From: Dipetalonema caudispina
Lineage: Eukaryota; Nematoda; Chromadorea; Rhabditida; Onchocercidae
Assembly: GCA_013365325.1 (NCBI GenBank)
Contig: JABVXV010000341.1
Span: 1-64,000, forward strand
Length of the DNA: 64,000 bases
Reading direction: 5' to 3'
Both the position numbers and the translations under genes were made by a program. Under the pieces are notes generated by a model. It had not been told where the DNA came from and ran no database searches. It saw nothing but the letters and a program-made list of their open reading frames with translations. Of this stretch, positions 15,001-31,842 are shown one piece after another. Every line of letters starts with the position of its first letter. Within the stretch, counting starts at the first letter, position 1.

Positions 15001-15517
15001 ATCCTTTTTGATACATAATCTCCTTTTTCCTTTTTTTTTTTTTTTTGTTCTACAAAAAAATGCACTTCCTTTCGATGATTATTACAATGCTTTTATCCCT
15101 TCTTGAGAGATTAAAAGGATATACAAATCTTTTTTTTTTTTTGTCTTTCAAGAGATAATTTTACAAATACGACACAACATATACATCAATTTATTGTCTA
15201 CCTTTCCTCTAATACCGTATTTTTGAATTTCTTCAACTTATTCCTAATTATGTTAATATGAGTTGATCAAGCTATTGAGATGATAACGAAATAAAATCTC
15301 CTTGTAACATTGCATTTTTCAAAACTTTTTTGAAATACAAAAACATCAAAGACTCGACTTCTCATAACAACAATTCCTTTTGTTTGAATTTACTTTAGTT
15401 AGACAAGAATTTTCAATATATCAATTTGTTTCCGAAAGCATATGTGATTGTTAGGATTCTGGGATTAAGTTGCTATTAATTTCGAAAACGAGCATTATCC
15501 TAGGGTATCAGGAAAAC

Positions 15518-18500
15518 ATGGCTTTAACTACTATTGAAATTCATATATTTGAATTAAAGTTTCTGGAATCCTTCGATGTGCAGCATTACAGCCGTGAAAA
15601 GTCTTGCGGTGATGGGTTATGCAGCAACAAAGTGACTGCAAGAGATATCCTCGAAATCGACTTGCGTATTAGGTTTGTCTACCTAAAAATATGAAGCAAA
15701 GAAAGAAAGAAAGGAAAGAAACAGCACTTTAATATATATAATGGTTCAAATATTGCACTATTTATTAACCTTTCACTAAAAATATATTCAAGAAATAGAC
15801 TAGATGAAGTTAACAGCTTGGATATAATATTTGCATATCACAAAAATGTGAACATTTAAACTTTATAAAGCATTAATTATATTCAAGTATGAATAACTGT
15901 TTGTTTCATTTCAGTGAATTGAAGACCGATTTATTTGCATTTGATAATATAGTTTGTCTAATATTTGTGAATGAAAATAGTTCTGAACGCCCTTGGAAAC
16001 TTGTAAGTTCATTATTCAAATAAGCGGAATAAAGAGGATATCATATTAATTTGTAAACAAATTATGAACAATTTGTACAGAAACGGAAGATCATACCACT
16101 TTTTTGATCTAATTCATAGAAAAAAAAAAGAATAAAATTTGTTTACTTCATCTAATCTATTTGTTTGGAGGGGAGAAATTTTGAGTATAAAAGAATAAGC
16201 TAGGGGGGGGAAAAAAAAAGTAAAGAAATCTCTTATAGAAAAATTTTTTAGGTTACAACGACAGAGATTATTCCCAAAACAGATGTAATTTCAATCCCAA
16301 ATGCATTTTCAGTTGAGTACACATTCAAACGAGATCAACATTTAAAGATTGAAATGTTAGCATTTCTTTTTTCTTCCTTCCTACGTGGATAGGTAAATCT
16401 GCAGGTGTTTCCTTTTCTTTCAGATCTAGAAAGTGTTCCGAAGAAAGCTCATATGATAATCTCCTCTTCAAAATTTGAAATTGTTTTTCTTGGACGTGTG
16501 TTACATTTTTCCATCAACTTAATTTTTTCTGACTTTGATTATAAATTTGAAATTTTAATATTAAATAATTTTGCATGCTTTCTAATTTTTCTAAAGTATA
16601 TAATTTTATAGTAGTAAAAAAAAAAAAAAAGTGTTTACATTTAAGTTGTGACTACAGCGAAGAGGAAGTAACAATTATTGGAGCGACAACATTTTCTGTC
16701 ACAGAAATTGTCACCACTACATCAAATCTTTCCAAACCTTTGATGTAACTTCTTTTTTGCTTTCTCAAATACTTTCAGTAATTGCGATCTGAAGTCTCAT
16801 AGAAATTCTATTCATCAAGTTTTCAAAGCTAAAAAACTTTGAAAAATTATTTCATTTCTTCAATAATGTTTTTATAACGTGAAAATTGAATAATTTTGAA
16901 TTTTAAAAATTTATAATAATAAATGCCATTTAATTTATAAAACAGCGTTATAATAATATCATAAAAATAATTTTCAGCGAGATAAAGAGCGGTAAACCCA
17001 TCTCTCAAATGACAATATCATATACTGCTCATCCGAAAGAGCAAACAATGCTTTTACAATTTTGTGGTAAAAATTTTCCAAGGAAAGGGCTTGAAAATAC
17101 ACAGGTTTGATAATCTTTTAGCAATTAAATTTATACCCAGTTTAAATAATTTCAGTGTAAGCAAAATTGCTAATAATTCTTTAACATTTCTCGGTGATTT
17201 TTGTAAACTAGAAAAATAACTTGAACTTATCTCAGGTCGAAATGAAAAGGTGGGAAGTAAGAAAAAGTTAGTTTGAAATATAAAGAATTAGATATTTCTA
17301 CACTATTCATGTTGTTTCATATCTTCAGATCTATTTTCAAATGTTTCGATTGGAAGAAAATGAAATGCGTAATTTATTATACACAAGCGATTATCAATTA
17401 TATTCATCAAAAATTCTTTGGAAGCCATTTAGATTACCAAAAAATACAGTTTTAGATTCTAAAAACAGGTTAACCATCAATTTTACATTTTTTATTTGCA
17501 TTTGCTTCGATGATTTTACCGGATGATAATTAAAGTAGAATCACTTATTCACAGCTAATTTATTTTGAACTGTGTTACCTGTACTATGTAATTACTTTAT
17601 TGTTACAATTCGAAGGCATTAATTCAAAAAATAAATAAATGAATTATCCAAGGAATTTCGAAGTGCTCTGTTTCTCACGAGATGATCATACAAGATGTTC
17701 AATCATAGGACAGTTCACAACAACTTCGGATGTGCTTTCCAAAAATGCCGAAGAACGGAAGATTTTATATGTTGGCATTTAATGCTTCAATTTTAATAAA
17801 CTTAATGGAATATTTTACAAACTACTCGTTTTAAAGTGCAATTGTACTAAATACGCTATTTGCTCATGCCAACCTATCAATTTCACTCACAATCAATAGC
17901 TTGAAACATTGGACTTTACTTGGTTAAAAGGATGCTAAGATCTTTTCGATTCATTCAAACTTAATGAAAATATCACTTTCTGCACCATTCATACATGTTA
18001 CAGCTTAAGTTTTATAGAAAATGTAAAGTTTATTTTCAAACTTCAAATAACATCAAAAGTTTTAATAAATTCAGTTACAAGTTGGATTGGAAGGTAATAA
18101 AAAAACAAATGGCATAATTGAAGTGGTCAAATGCAACGAAATCACCATGTATTCCTTCCTTGATTACATCACTAATGGGTATTATTTTGATTGTTTCCTT
18201 TTTTTTTTTTTTTTTTTTTTTTTTCAAACAAAATTTTCAACTAATTGAGCGTATCGCTTATTTTAACAAATATTTTAGCTACTATTTATCGCTTGCTATA
18301 GCGATAGATTTTTCAATATCAACTTCAAAGGATACAAGTCCAACTTTTGCAAATGATGTAGAATGTGTCATTCGTTCTATTTGTGAACCATTTCGACGTC
18401 ATAATTTGCAAGTTTTTTTTTCTTTTTTTTTTAAATGTTTGATAAAATTTAAGCCAATAAAACTTTTTTTTATTGACCAACTTTTCAAATTCTGTACCAA

Positions 18501-20551
18501 ACAATAAGATTATCATCAATAATTACAAAATTTAAATATTGTATGTATTATTTTAGTTCACAAAGCTATGCAGCTTTTGGTTTCGGAGCACGAATTCCAC
18601 CAGATTTTCGGAAGTCACAGCAATTTTGCCTTGTAAGACACTTCTTTTCGTATTCATTGTGTTACCGAACAGCTGAAATTAATACTTTGAAAATACGAAT
18701 TGAATTATACATTTTTTAATTTATTATTCTAAGCGATGAAATAATTTATAACATATCAAGTCGTATCGCTTTCTATTAAATGACAGTGGATGCAGGTGTT
18801 TTAATGAGTTGAAATGAAGTTTTTTTTTTCTTATTTTAAATCAGTAATATTAAACGAACCACTGAAGACATAATCAGTTATCAATTATGCTTGCAGAATT
18901 TGGAAACGGATCCTAATTGTCAGGGAATTGATGGTTTAATTGATGCATTCTGGAAAGCGAATGCTCAAGTACAACCTAGTACAACTGCCCATTTTGCTCA
19001 TATCATTTATCACCTCTCTAAGTAAGCTTAATTGTATCAAATAATCTAATATTTACTTCTACACTTCTAGAAGAGATAAATTCATTAACGTATTCCTCCT
19101 TTTCTCGACATGCTTATCAGCAGTGATCAGTTTTAGGTTGGCTAGTAATGTACATAGGCGTGAAAACCAGCTACAATGTCCATATTTTGTGTTAGCAATA
19201 ATCAGCAAAGGAAAGATAAATGATATACGAGAAACAGTACAGGTACAGTATTTGTTTGAATATAAAAAGATCTAATTTGAGATTGTATCTAATTTAAATC
19301 AAACCATATCACTTAATTGCTTGAAAGAAAAATTTTACAAAGTAAATTGGCGTTCTGCGTTGCGTAAAATTTTTTTCTATTTATTTTTCCTAATTTACTA
19401 TAACTGCTAAATTTTAAACAATTTCAATGAACACCAAATTTAGGCGACAATATTTGCATCCAGAGCACCGCTTTCAATTATATTTATTGCAACGGAAGAT
19501 GATTGCGCAGAAATGGAGCGTCTTGGTCTTTCAGCTGGCCGAATTTCCTACCAAAATCGTCGAGCTGAACGTGATATGCTACAGGTCTATTTAAAATTGT
19601 ATAACTTACGCAAAGTTGTGAAATAAATATTGAACTGAAAGAAACAACCAGAAATTAAACGTGAAACTTTGAACGTATCTAGAAATTAAGTTTCCCGTAA
19701 TTTTTTTATCCTGAAATTTTTGCATTTTCAGTTTGTAGCACTAACAAAATTTCGCAGTAAATTACCGGAAAATGCTAATTTTTGGGAATTACTTACTGAG
19801 CGAGCATTACGGCGTGTTCCATTGCAAATGATCAATTGGCTGATGAAAAATGGTCATATTCCTCAGGATTTCAAACATTACGGTTGTTTACCGAAGCAGG
19901 TAGAAGTAAATTCATCATCCCTAATTGCGATTACTGATACAAAATTATTGATCATACCGTTCATAATTAACTTTTTCTATTTGATTTCAATGTTATTTCT
20001 CTACGTTACGCCTTACATCACTCGTCATACGTTACACTGTCAAATTCAATTTACCCAAATTTTCTAAAAAATGAATTTCAAAATTCCTACCTCTTCCTAA
20101 AATTTTCCTGAAGTAACCTAATCAGATTCCTTCTATTTCCTTCTCCTTGAAAAAAGGAGACAATTAAATGCATTTATGAATTAAATGAGAAGTGAATATT
20201 AACTTTTATGTTATTTACTTAGGGATCGAGCGGAACTTCTAGACTTGAATTAGAGCACGGGCAGAAAGGGATCAATACGATGGAATCCTTCAGCGATCAC
20301 TTAACGGAGGATTTGTCCGAAACCGAATACGCAAGTACATCCGATTACTGTAGTGTTAAAGAACATCACAGTTATACAGGTAAACAGCAATAATACTGTC
20401 CAGAAGGTCAGGTTCAAAATTTATGGTATGAGAGTGGTAAGGAGCACCAAATTTGAACATTTGAGCAGGAATGTAATTAAAAAAATTTTCAGAGGCTGAG
20501 GATTATTCAGCGACCTCATCAACGTCCTCATTTACCTCTAGAAATGCTTGA
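15518..20551 (+). CDS. Copine-family protein (two C2 domains plus vWA/copine domain)
   Basis: Copines are calcium-dependent phospholipid-binding proteins that bring partner proteins to membranes. Exons: 15518-15672, 15915-16002, 16252-16355, 16658-16744, 16978-17104, 17329-17468, 17653-17770, 18075-18178, 18279-18411, 18557-18632, 18897-19021, 19137-19242, 19444-19584, 19732-19899, 20223-20379, 20493-20551; about 628 residues. A divergent C2A lies in the first four exons and C2B around 16978-17770. The link motif TMYSFLDYITNG precedes the vWA domain, which carries AIDFSIS (MIDAS DxSxS), FGFGARIPPDF, YFVLAII and a FRSKLPENANFWELLTE segment. The Ser/Thr-rich C-terminus ends at TGA 20551. ATG 15518 follows TATCAG. 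The usual TDG of the vWA fold reads SKG, so one MIDAS aspartate is missing. The junction 18411/18557 does not close in phase. C2A is divergent enough that calcium binding is doubtful. Confidence 0.85.
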
Positions 20552-23500
20552 ACGAGGGCCAACATCGCTTGCTACGGTAAGAATTGTTCATTCAATGATT
20601 TTTAAAAAAAAATTTCTTTTTTTTTTTGAACATTTTTCTCAATTAAGCGTTATGTATACAATTCAGAAATTCATGAAAAAATTTTTGACAGTTATTTGTG
20701 GAATCCGAAAAAAATCCTTGGAATATTGAACTGCAGCAGATGAGAAAAAATATTTCAATCTTGAAAAAACAATCTAAGCTAGAATATAATGAGATATGCT
20801 ATTTTTTAACATCTCAAAGAAAATATTAAAATTTACTTTTGAAATACTATTGGAGATGGAAATTTAGATCCTTTATTATACCTAAAAGTGAAAAACTTCT
20901 TGTGAAATTCAGATTCTTATCAATCTATACGACTTTTGTGGTATTTCGTTCGATATTTCTACAATCCTCATTATTGAGCTCTTTGGACATCCAAATCAAC
21001 AACGTTTGAAGATGAATAATCACAACTGTCCAAAACTGTCATCATACCATAGTGATTCATTTCATCGTTGCAGTTTTTTTTTTTTTCCTTTTTCTTTTTT
21101 GAAGGTTGCAATGTAGAATATCCTCTACACATATCTAATTATTCAGAATTTTATTTTATTAAATAGTTCCTTTAAATAATTTGTGTTTCAGTAACAGTGT
21201 TTCGGTTATGTTTAAAATAAAATCCAACATACGAATGCCGGTTTCTTTTTTTTTTTTTTTTTTTTGAAGATATCGGAAAATTCTAAACAAATATTGAAAC
21301 GAAATGAGAAAGTCATGGACATCTGTAGCGAACTGATGCATTATATTTGGAGATTTTAAAAGTTTTCATCCCAATTCTCGATAAATCCAAGTTCAAACGA
21401 TTGACAAATTACGTGAGACATGGCAAAAATGATTTATTCGTTCTGTGGGAATTGCAACTTTGCAATTAAAGTTTGTCACGACATCGCAGGGCATCATTCT
21501 TCAACAGTGAATCGGAAATTTAATTTCCAAATAAAATTCAAAATACTTTTCTACACGAAGATGAAAGATAATTTTTTCATAATAGAGATCTAAAATTTGG
21601 CTTACGAATTGTAGCAACTACTGTCACATTTTTAAAACTTTAGACTAAATTGAACAGATTGATAACCATGAAGTCTAGATTTTATGCATAGTTTATCTGG
21701 CTAATTTTACCTCTTTACCTCGCATCAATCTAAATCTAAATGTTCATCTCGTCTTGAAACACTTCATCCTTGATATCCTGAACTAATCCTGACATCAAAA
21801 TAGATTTCTGTGAAAGGAAACAGGTAATTTATAATCAAAATATGAAAAAGATGTAGGAAAATTTCCCGCAGGAAATAAAGGCAATACTAGGAGTTGAATA
21901 ATTTATCTATTTGCTTAACCTATACAATCTGCTTTCTGTCTGTCCTACCTTAAAGTGAGAAAAAATACAGCATGCACTTTTCATAGCCTCTTTTTTGAAA
22001 AACTTTGCTTGACTATTAAAATGGATTAAAAAATAAACGCATTTCTAACTGAATATCAAATTTAATACCTGCTTTTTAAAATTTACAGAACCAATGGTAC
22101 AGGATTATAGTGGAATTTAGCTTATCATCCCTGAATGCAAGAACATACGCACATTAAATATATACGTTTCTTGCAAATTTAACCATATTATTTTCCCGCA
22201 AATATTAATTTCGATAGTACGAAACAAGAAATGCGACAAATTGGCTCATATTAACATATTATATATTTTAAGATTTTCAAATTTTTGTTTCGAAATCATT
22301 TATTTTGTCGAAAGTCTTCTTTGAAATTTAAAACATTCATGATATTGAGTAAGTCATAAGTGAAGATAAACCACGTTTTTTTTTTTGTAATTACTACGTA
22401 GTGAAAAGAGTTAAAAAATGAAGAAAAATCGGAAATAAAGAGATGGTCCGTACGATATCCCGCAAAACTTGTCAATACAAACACGGCTAGAAACCTGATT
22501 GGCTAAACTACTGGGATTTGTAATGTTTTTCTCGAAAAGCGGGAATTTAAAACAATTCACTTATTAGGCTTCTCAACAAATGTGGATTTTTGCTAAGTGG
22601 TAAAGTTTTGCAGGAGAAAATTATCAGCTTCGATAGATCAGATAAAAATTGATGAATGGTACCATCGGTAATTTCATTTCACCGTCCCATGATCATTAAG
22701 GAATCCAAAAACATGTAGTCTTTTCCTACATCATATAATCAATATTGTAGAAACTCATCAATCGGCAGGAAAAGTATAAATACCGATAACCTCACAAACT
22801 GTGCAGGTGGTCTTGTGCGGCAATATCACAGTTAAATGGAAAAAGCGTCGTGTGTGGTCAGTTGTTTATGCTGTGGAGGTGCACGATCGTACTCTTCCTT
22901 CCTTTTACTTTTCTACCTCCTCTTTTCACCTCCTTTGACTGTATCCACTCTCTTTCTCTCTGAGATCATCGTCTTGCACGGTTTGCATTATTGTTCGGGA
23001 GGGGAAAAAAAAAAACCGATTTATTAATTCCTGTAAAACGTTTGCAACTTCAACATCATTGCAGGAGTTGCAGGAAGAACAAAATTAATGTCCATCTAAT
23101 CGAAGAGTTAGATTCATGTGAGTTTCTGATGGTTCTCGGATTTTCCATATATTTTGTCCTTTTAATAACTAACACAATATCTTATTTGGAACAAATTCTA
23201 GAAACTTCAATGCTATAAGAATTGATGTTAAATTTGACGATCATCTCATTTATTCACTATGAAAATATATTTAAAAATAATGCAAGGTTCATCATATAAT
23301 TTGCATGACGGTATATTTTCACAACTGTCACACACGTTTTATCTAATTTAATATATTTATATTAAATTCTTCCTATTACTAGAAGTGTACCATTACTGGT
23401 AAATCTTCAAAAATGAAACCGTTTCTTGTTGGATAATTTCTTTTTTTTTTTTTTTCTTTATTTCCATTCAAAATCATTTGTTATCATTGAATTGTGGAGA

Positions 23501-26032
23501 AAACGGGATATTAGTAGAAAGACATTACAGTGATATTGCCTCTGTTTTTTTTCTTTTTTAACATCACAAAGTTATTTTCCTTCTCAGAGATGACAGGTAG
23601 TTTTTGTAACTTAAGACTATATTCAATTTTAATCCATTCTAAGCGACTAACAGTTAAAACAACTGATGAAAGAGGAAATAATATTAATGTAAAGCGCAAT
23701 TTCTTGGTGCATTTCTACGGTCGGGTAATTACTGGTAATTATTGGGATGAAAGAAATTATCACTTCTCATCGATCTCTTACATATGATCATGCTATTATA
23801 TCTTGTTTTGATAATTTAAAGGCGAGGATTAGCTTATCATGATAAATTGAAAGAATTAAAGCATTTCGTTGGATTCATTGAGTTAACTGAAACCTTGTCT
23901 ATTGACCACTTATACTAATTTATTTCAACTATCATGAAAATATATATGAAATAAGGTTGGAAAAATTTTTAATTTTATTGTGTCTTTATGTGCTTTATTC
24001 CGAATATTCAAATCTGTTTACTCATTAATAGGAATGGTCAGCATGCAAACCTTAATGTAAGATTACTTAAACGAAATTTTGAAAGGGGATAAAATCGTCT
24101 TGTTCTAGAGGAGTATCCGAAACCAACTTACATTTTCCACCGTTAGCAGATTCCTTTTCCGGAATACTCCCACTACAGCATCCGTACCGGATCATCCCGA
24201 AGATTCTAGTACTTCCTAGCAATATTTTTGAGAATTATCAGTTACATACAAATTTAACGACTCATTGAGGTTAGAACTACATCGGTTGTCGATATTGACA
24301 TTCATTCCACATACTGAAAATTGCTAATATTCCACAAAGTTTGGCATGAAGAGTTCTTCTTACCAACCTGTCATCTTATTATCAGATTCTCGGCACTCTA
24401 CTCTTTCCATCAATGGCTTACGGGTAAAAATTAAATGACAGATTATTTCAGATGATAACAGCATACTCTGTACTAAGATGACACAAAGGTATCTTTATTT
24501 TTTCACGACTCGTGACCTGTCATTAATATACCGTTATCAGCTCAATTTACTTTACTCAAAAATCCTTGCACACTTAACTCTTCGGTAGCAACGAATCAAC
24601 AATTATGAAAATTATGCAGTAGATGATTCAAACAGGTATGTTCAGTTGTTGGGTCATTGTCAGATGTTGAAAACAATGCATAATTATGGACGCCCCACAT
24701 ATCCACACATTCCATGATTAGATTAAGATAAGGTATATTTGGATCAAATTAATTGTTGTGACCACAAAGAGATCATTTCACTGCTCTTCTTCAGAAATTA
24801 ACAGTGAGAATCAGATATGCTCCGGATTCTTGAGCATAAAAGCTAAAATAGCCCAAGTATTTGGTATTGGTGTATACTTCCACTTGTTCGATGCATTTTG
24901 TTCAAGAGTCAAATTCCTGATCCTTCAACTTCTGAACAAAGATCTTCAAACATTTTGATTTATACGGTACCACTCTTTCCTTGGTAGCTCCTCGGCCGAA
25001 TGCTCTACCCATCCACGTGAGGTAAAACGAAGGAAATCTTTATAGTCATAAAGTGCACCACATCCTTCCAATAATCGATTGAAATCAACATGGGCTCTTA
25101 ATGTGTAGGAAAAAAAAAAGACGGCGTGTATCAGTGTCTTGGAAAAGGTCTATTTATGTATAAAGCAAATTAATGCAAATACAACCATAATCGAAAAAAC
25201 GAAAAAAAAACCTTCAGGGCCTCATATCAATAATTTAATTTCCAATCAGCGGAGGACTGTTCATCATTAACAAAGGAACTGAGATGTTCATAAATCACGA
25301 TTATCAATTTCTATGTTGTATATCGTGAAATACATTTCATTGGCTTAAATTAAGATTGAGAAACTACTTCATTTACTATGCTCGACATGTCGAGTTCATA
25401 GCGGTAGCGGATTTTTGCATCCCCAACATACTGTCCTCAAAATCTTCGTTGCCGCGATGAAGGATTTAGACCGTTTCACGGTGTTTTCATTCCCAAGAAT
25501 ATGCTGACAAATAAAAGGATAAATGACAAAAATGTTTGACTTCAACCATACGATACCACCTCACATAGTGACTTCTGTAGAAAACCAATCAAATGCATTT
25601 GTCATTTTCATAATTTGCAACAGGTTAGATTATCTCGATAGATTCAAGTCAAGCTTGCTTTTATAAATGTGCGAACATTGCAATCGAATAACACAATCGA
25701 TGTTGAGTTTTGTTTTTTAAGAAGTATGCAGTTCATATGCACTTACTGCTATATCGCAATAAACATCAATATATTTTTTATCAACAAATCGTTCAAAATT
25801 CGATATAATTAATATATTTCTTTTACTTTATCTAAAGAAAACATAATTAAAAACACCGGAAGAGCAAACTGATAATACAAAAAAAAGCTCTCAAATTGAA
25901 ACCATCGGAAAATGAGCGCTCACGATGGAGTTTAGCCCAAATTCGTCACATAACTACGCTGGATGCGTGATGCGTTACTAATTTTACAACGATGGCGCAA
26001 TCCATAGCAGTTGTTTCAGTTGTTGAGCTGTT
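20552..26032. other. Convergent intergenic region with a few possible minus-strand exons
   Basis: This lies between the copine stop and the TrxR 3' end. No complete gene is visible. Three minus-strand stretches look exon-like: 25503-25432 (CAG acceptor, 24 open codons, GTATGT donor), 25096-24966 (includes RLLEGCGALYDYKDFLRFTS) and a possible last exon ending at TAA 24067 (includes IRYGCCSGSIPEKESANGGK). Their phases do not join directly. I assign no family. Confidence 0.35.
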
Positions 26033-26060
26033 GACTCTTATTTACCCAGAAATAAGAGTC
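26033..26060 (-). promoter_or_regulatory. Perfect 11-bp stem-loop just 3' of the TrxR Sec codon
   Basis: On the plus strand GACTCTTATTT (26033-26043) and AAATAAGAGTC (26050-26060) are exact reverse complements around a 6-base loop. In the TrxR mRNA the stem begins 11 nt after the Sec UGA and 5 nt after the UAA stop. The position resembles selenocysteine codon redefinition elements known downstream of Sec codons in some animal selenoprotein mRNAs. That role is inference; the hairpin itself is certain. Confidence 0.6.
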
Positions 26061-26065
26061 GCACT

Positions 26066-30170
<4,105 letters not shown>

Positions 30171-31702
30171 CTTGTTACCTACACTTTCTTCCTTACCTGT
30201 GAAAAAGATTCCCTGAAATTTGGAAACTCGACAGATATTCTTTAAACACATCCATAAGCTTTTCTAGAGCGAGATTCCTGAACTCAATAAAGAGTCAAAG
30301 AATGTTGAAACGGAAAACACAAAATTCAAGGTGATCTCCTGACGGTACTCAGGGTAGTCCATCGGTTTTGGTAATTAGCACAATCCAAGTAGGATATAAA
30401 AGCATGCACATTCATCCATCATATAATATCGAAAATACAGCAAATCTCAGGACATGTGATTTACGGTCAAAATGACCTGTGGTATTTGAACGCAGAAGAT
30501 ATGCCTGAACATTGCGGAAGATGCCCAGAAACAGCAGGCCAAAAGATAGCATGTCCCGCACAGATCTGGATACACACAGCAGTGTATCTCTTCACTCTGC
30601 ACCCAATTCCAGCTGGAAGTGATTTATTCAACGTTAACGGTTACTATGTAACTACCACACCCATCAAATCAGCGTAAAATGCCAAGTTGAAAACTCAAAA
30701 CATACAAAATATGTAATAGTATAGTAAGATGATAGTTGAGATTCATCATAATTGAGTCGCTGTGTACTAAGCCCAACAATTTATGACCTAAAAAAAACTT
30801 CCACATCAATGTATGAAACTATTACATTACACGTCTATAGCTTTGTACATTAATCAAGCCCCCGTATTAAATTACACTCTTCAAATAACCAATTTTTTAT
30901 TAGAAATCAGCTGTTTCTATTTACCAACATCTTCCATAAAAATAAACAAAACGATAGTCTATGCAGCAGGTGAACTTCGACTACCTATTAAAGTTGCTAA
31001 AGGAGATCAACTGATAATTGGCATGATCGAAGTGATTCTGTACAGCAATACCTTTCCAGTGCAAATAGTATTAATGTTCTCCGGTTAAATATTCTGATCT
31101 GAACGATCACCAGTAATGTATCTGATGAGTCATCATCCCTTTTCGCATCAGTAAATGAGGAAATGGATTGAGTGAACAATAGTGGTGATTATCAGGAAAT
31201 TACATTCAGAGTGAGCCGGAAGAGGATATTGAACTTCTTTGATTGTTCTGATGCCATTGCGGAGTGCTTCACTAATTGGTTTTTGAAATGCATTGTGAAA
31301 AAGCTAATGACTTTACAACATGTTTTAATTGCAATGATACTGAAGTTCATTTAGCAATTTACAAACATAAGGCAGAAGCTGACATATACCCACATCCTCA
31401 CCGCTATTTCAAAGATCAGTGCTTATGACGAATAAGATGAAGTTTGGAATCATCCCGGTCATTTTGATATGTTACGGAAATTGGCATTACCATCACCATT
31501 CGGAAAAACTGATCTCATCCATCATATGTGTTATTTGTATTCTTCCCCAAAAGTTCCCTGAACTGTAGGTACTGTAACCACCTACTGCAGCAGAGTACTT
31601 CGACAGAGTTAAACGTTATTCAACCATAAATGATACGAGGTGAAATCATTTCGACGTCGACTGGTGCTTTAATTCGAAGATTAAAGCGTAGAGCTGACGT
31701 GT

Positions 31703-31842
31703 GTTAGTTATATGTATATATCCTGCATATGACGTATAAACGGATCCAATCACTATCACGCTAACTTTCTGTATTGTTAATTATGTACGTCCTGCATATG
31801 ATATACAAAACAGACCCAATCATTATCACACGAAGTTTTCAT
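31703..31842. repeat. Diverged tandem duplication, period about 73 bp
   Basis: Two copies share the core TCCTGCATATGA, followed in each by a diverged stretch containing CCAATCA and TATCAC. The second copy starts near 31776. Several substitutions and a small indel separate them, so the duplication is not recent. Confidence 0.75.

Larger units (their letters stand above)
5228..15517. other. Gene-poor AT-rich interval
   Basis: I see no convincing gene across about 10 kb. It contains poly-T or poly-A runs (about 9449-9473, 10362-10378, 14780-14804), a 38-bp tandem duplication, a possible transposase relic near 8240-8390 and an isolated open frame at 9679-9879. An open frame beginning at ATG 14827 (27 codons to a donor at 14909, preceded by TTTCAG) could be an alternative first exon of the copine downstream, but its phase does not fit the next recognisable exon. 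Confidence 0.6.

Noticed and set aside
25383..25503. ILRTVCWGC-like peptide as an RNA polymerase large-subunit remnant
   Set aside because: The similarity to the KxLRCVCxxC pattern covers only a few residues that cross a GTATGT donor, and flanking frames are closed.
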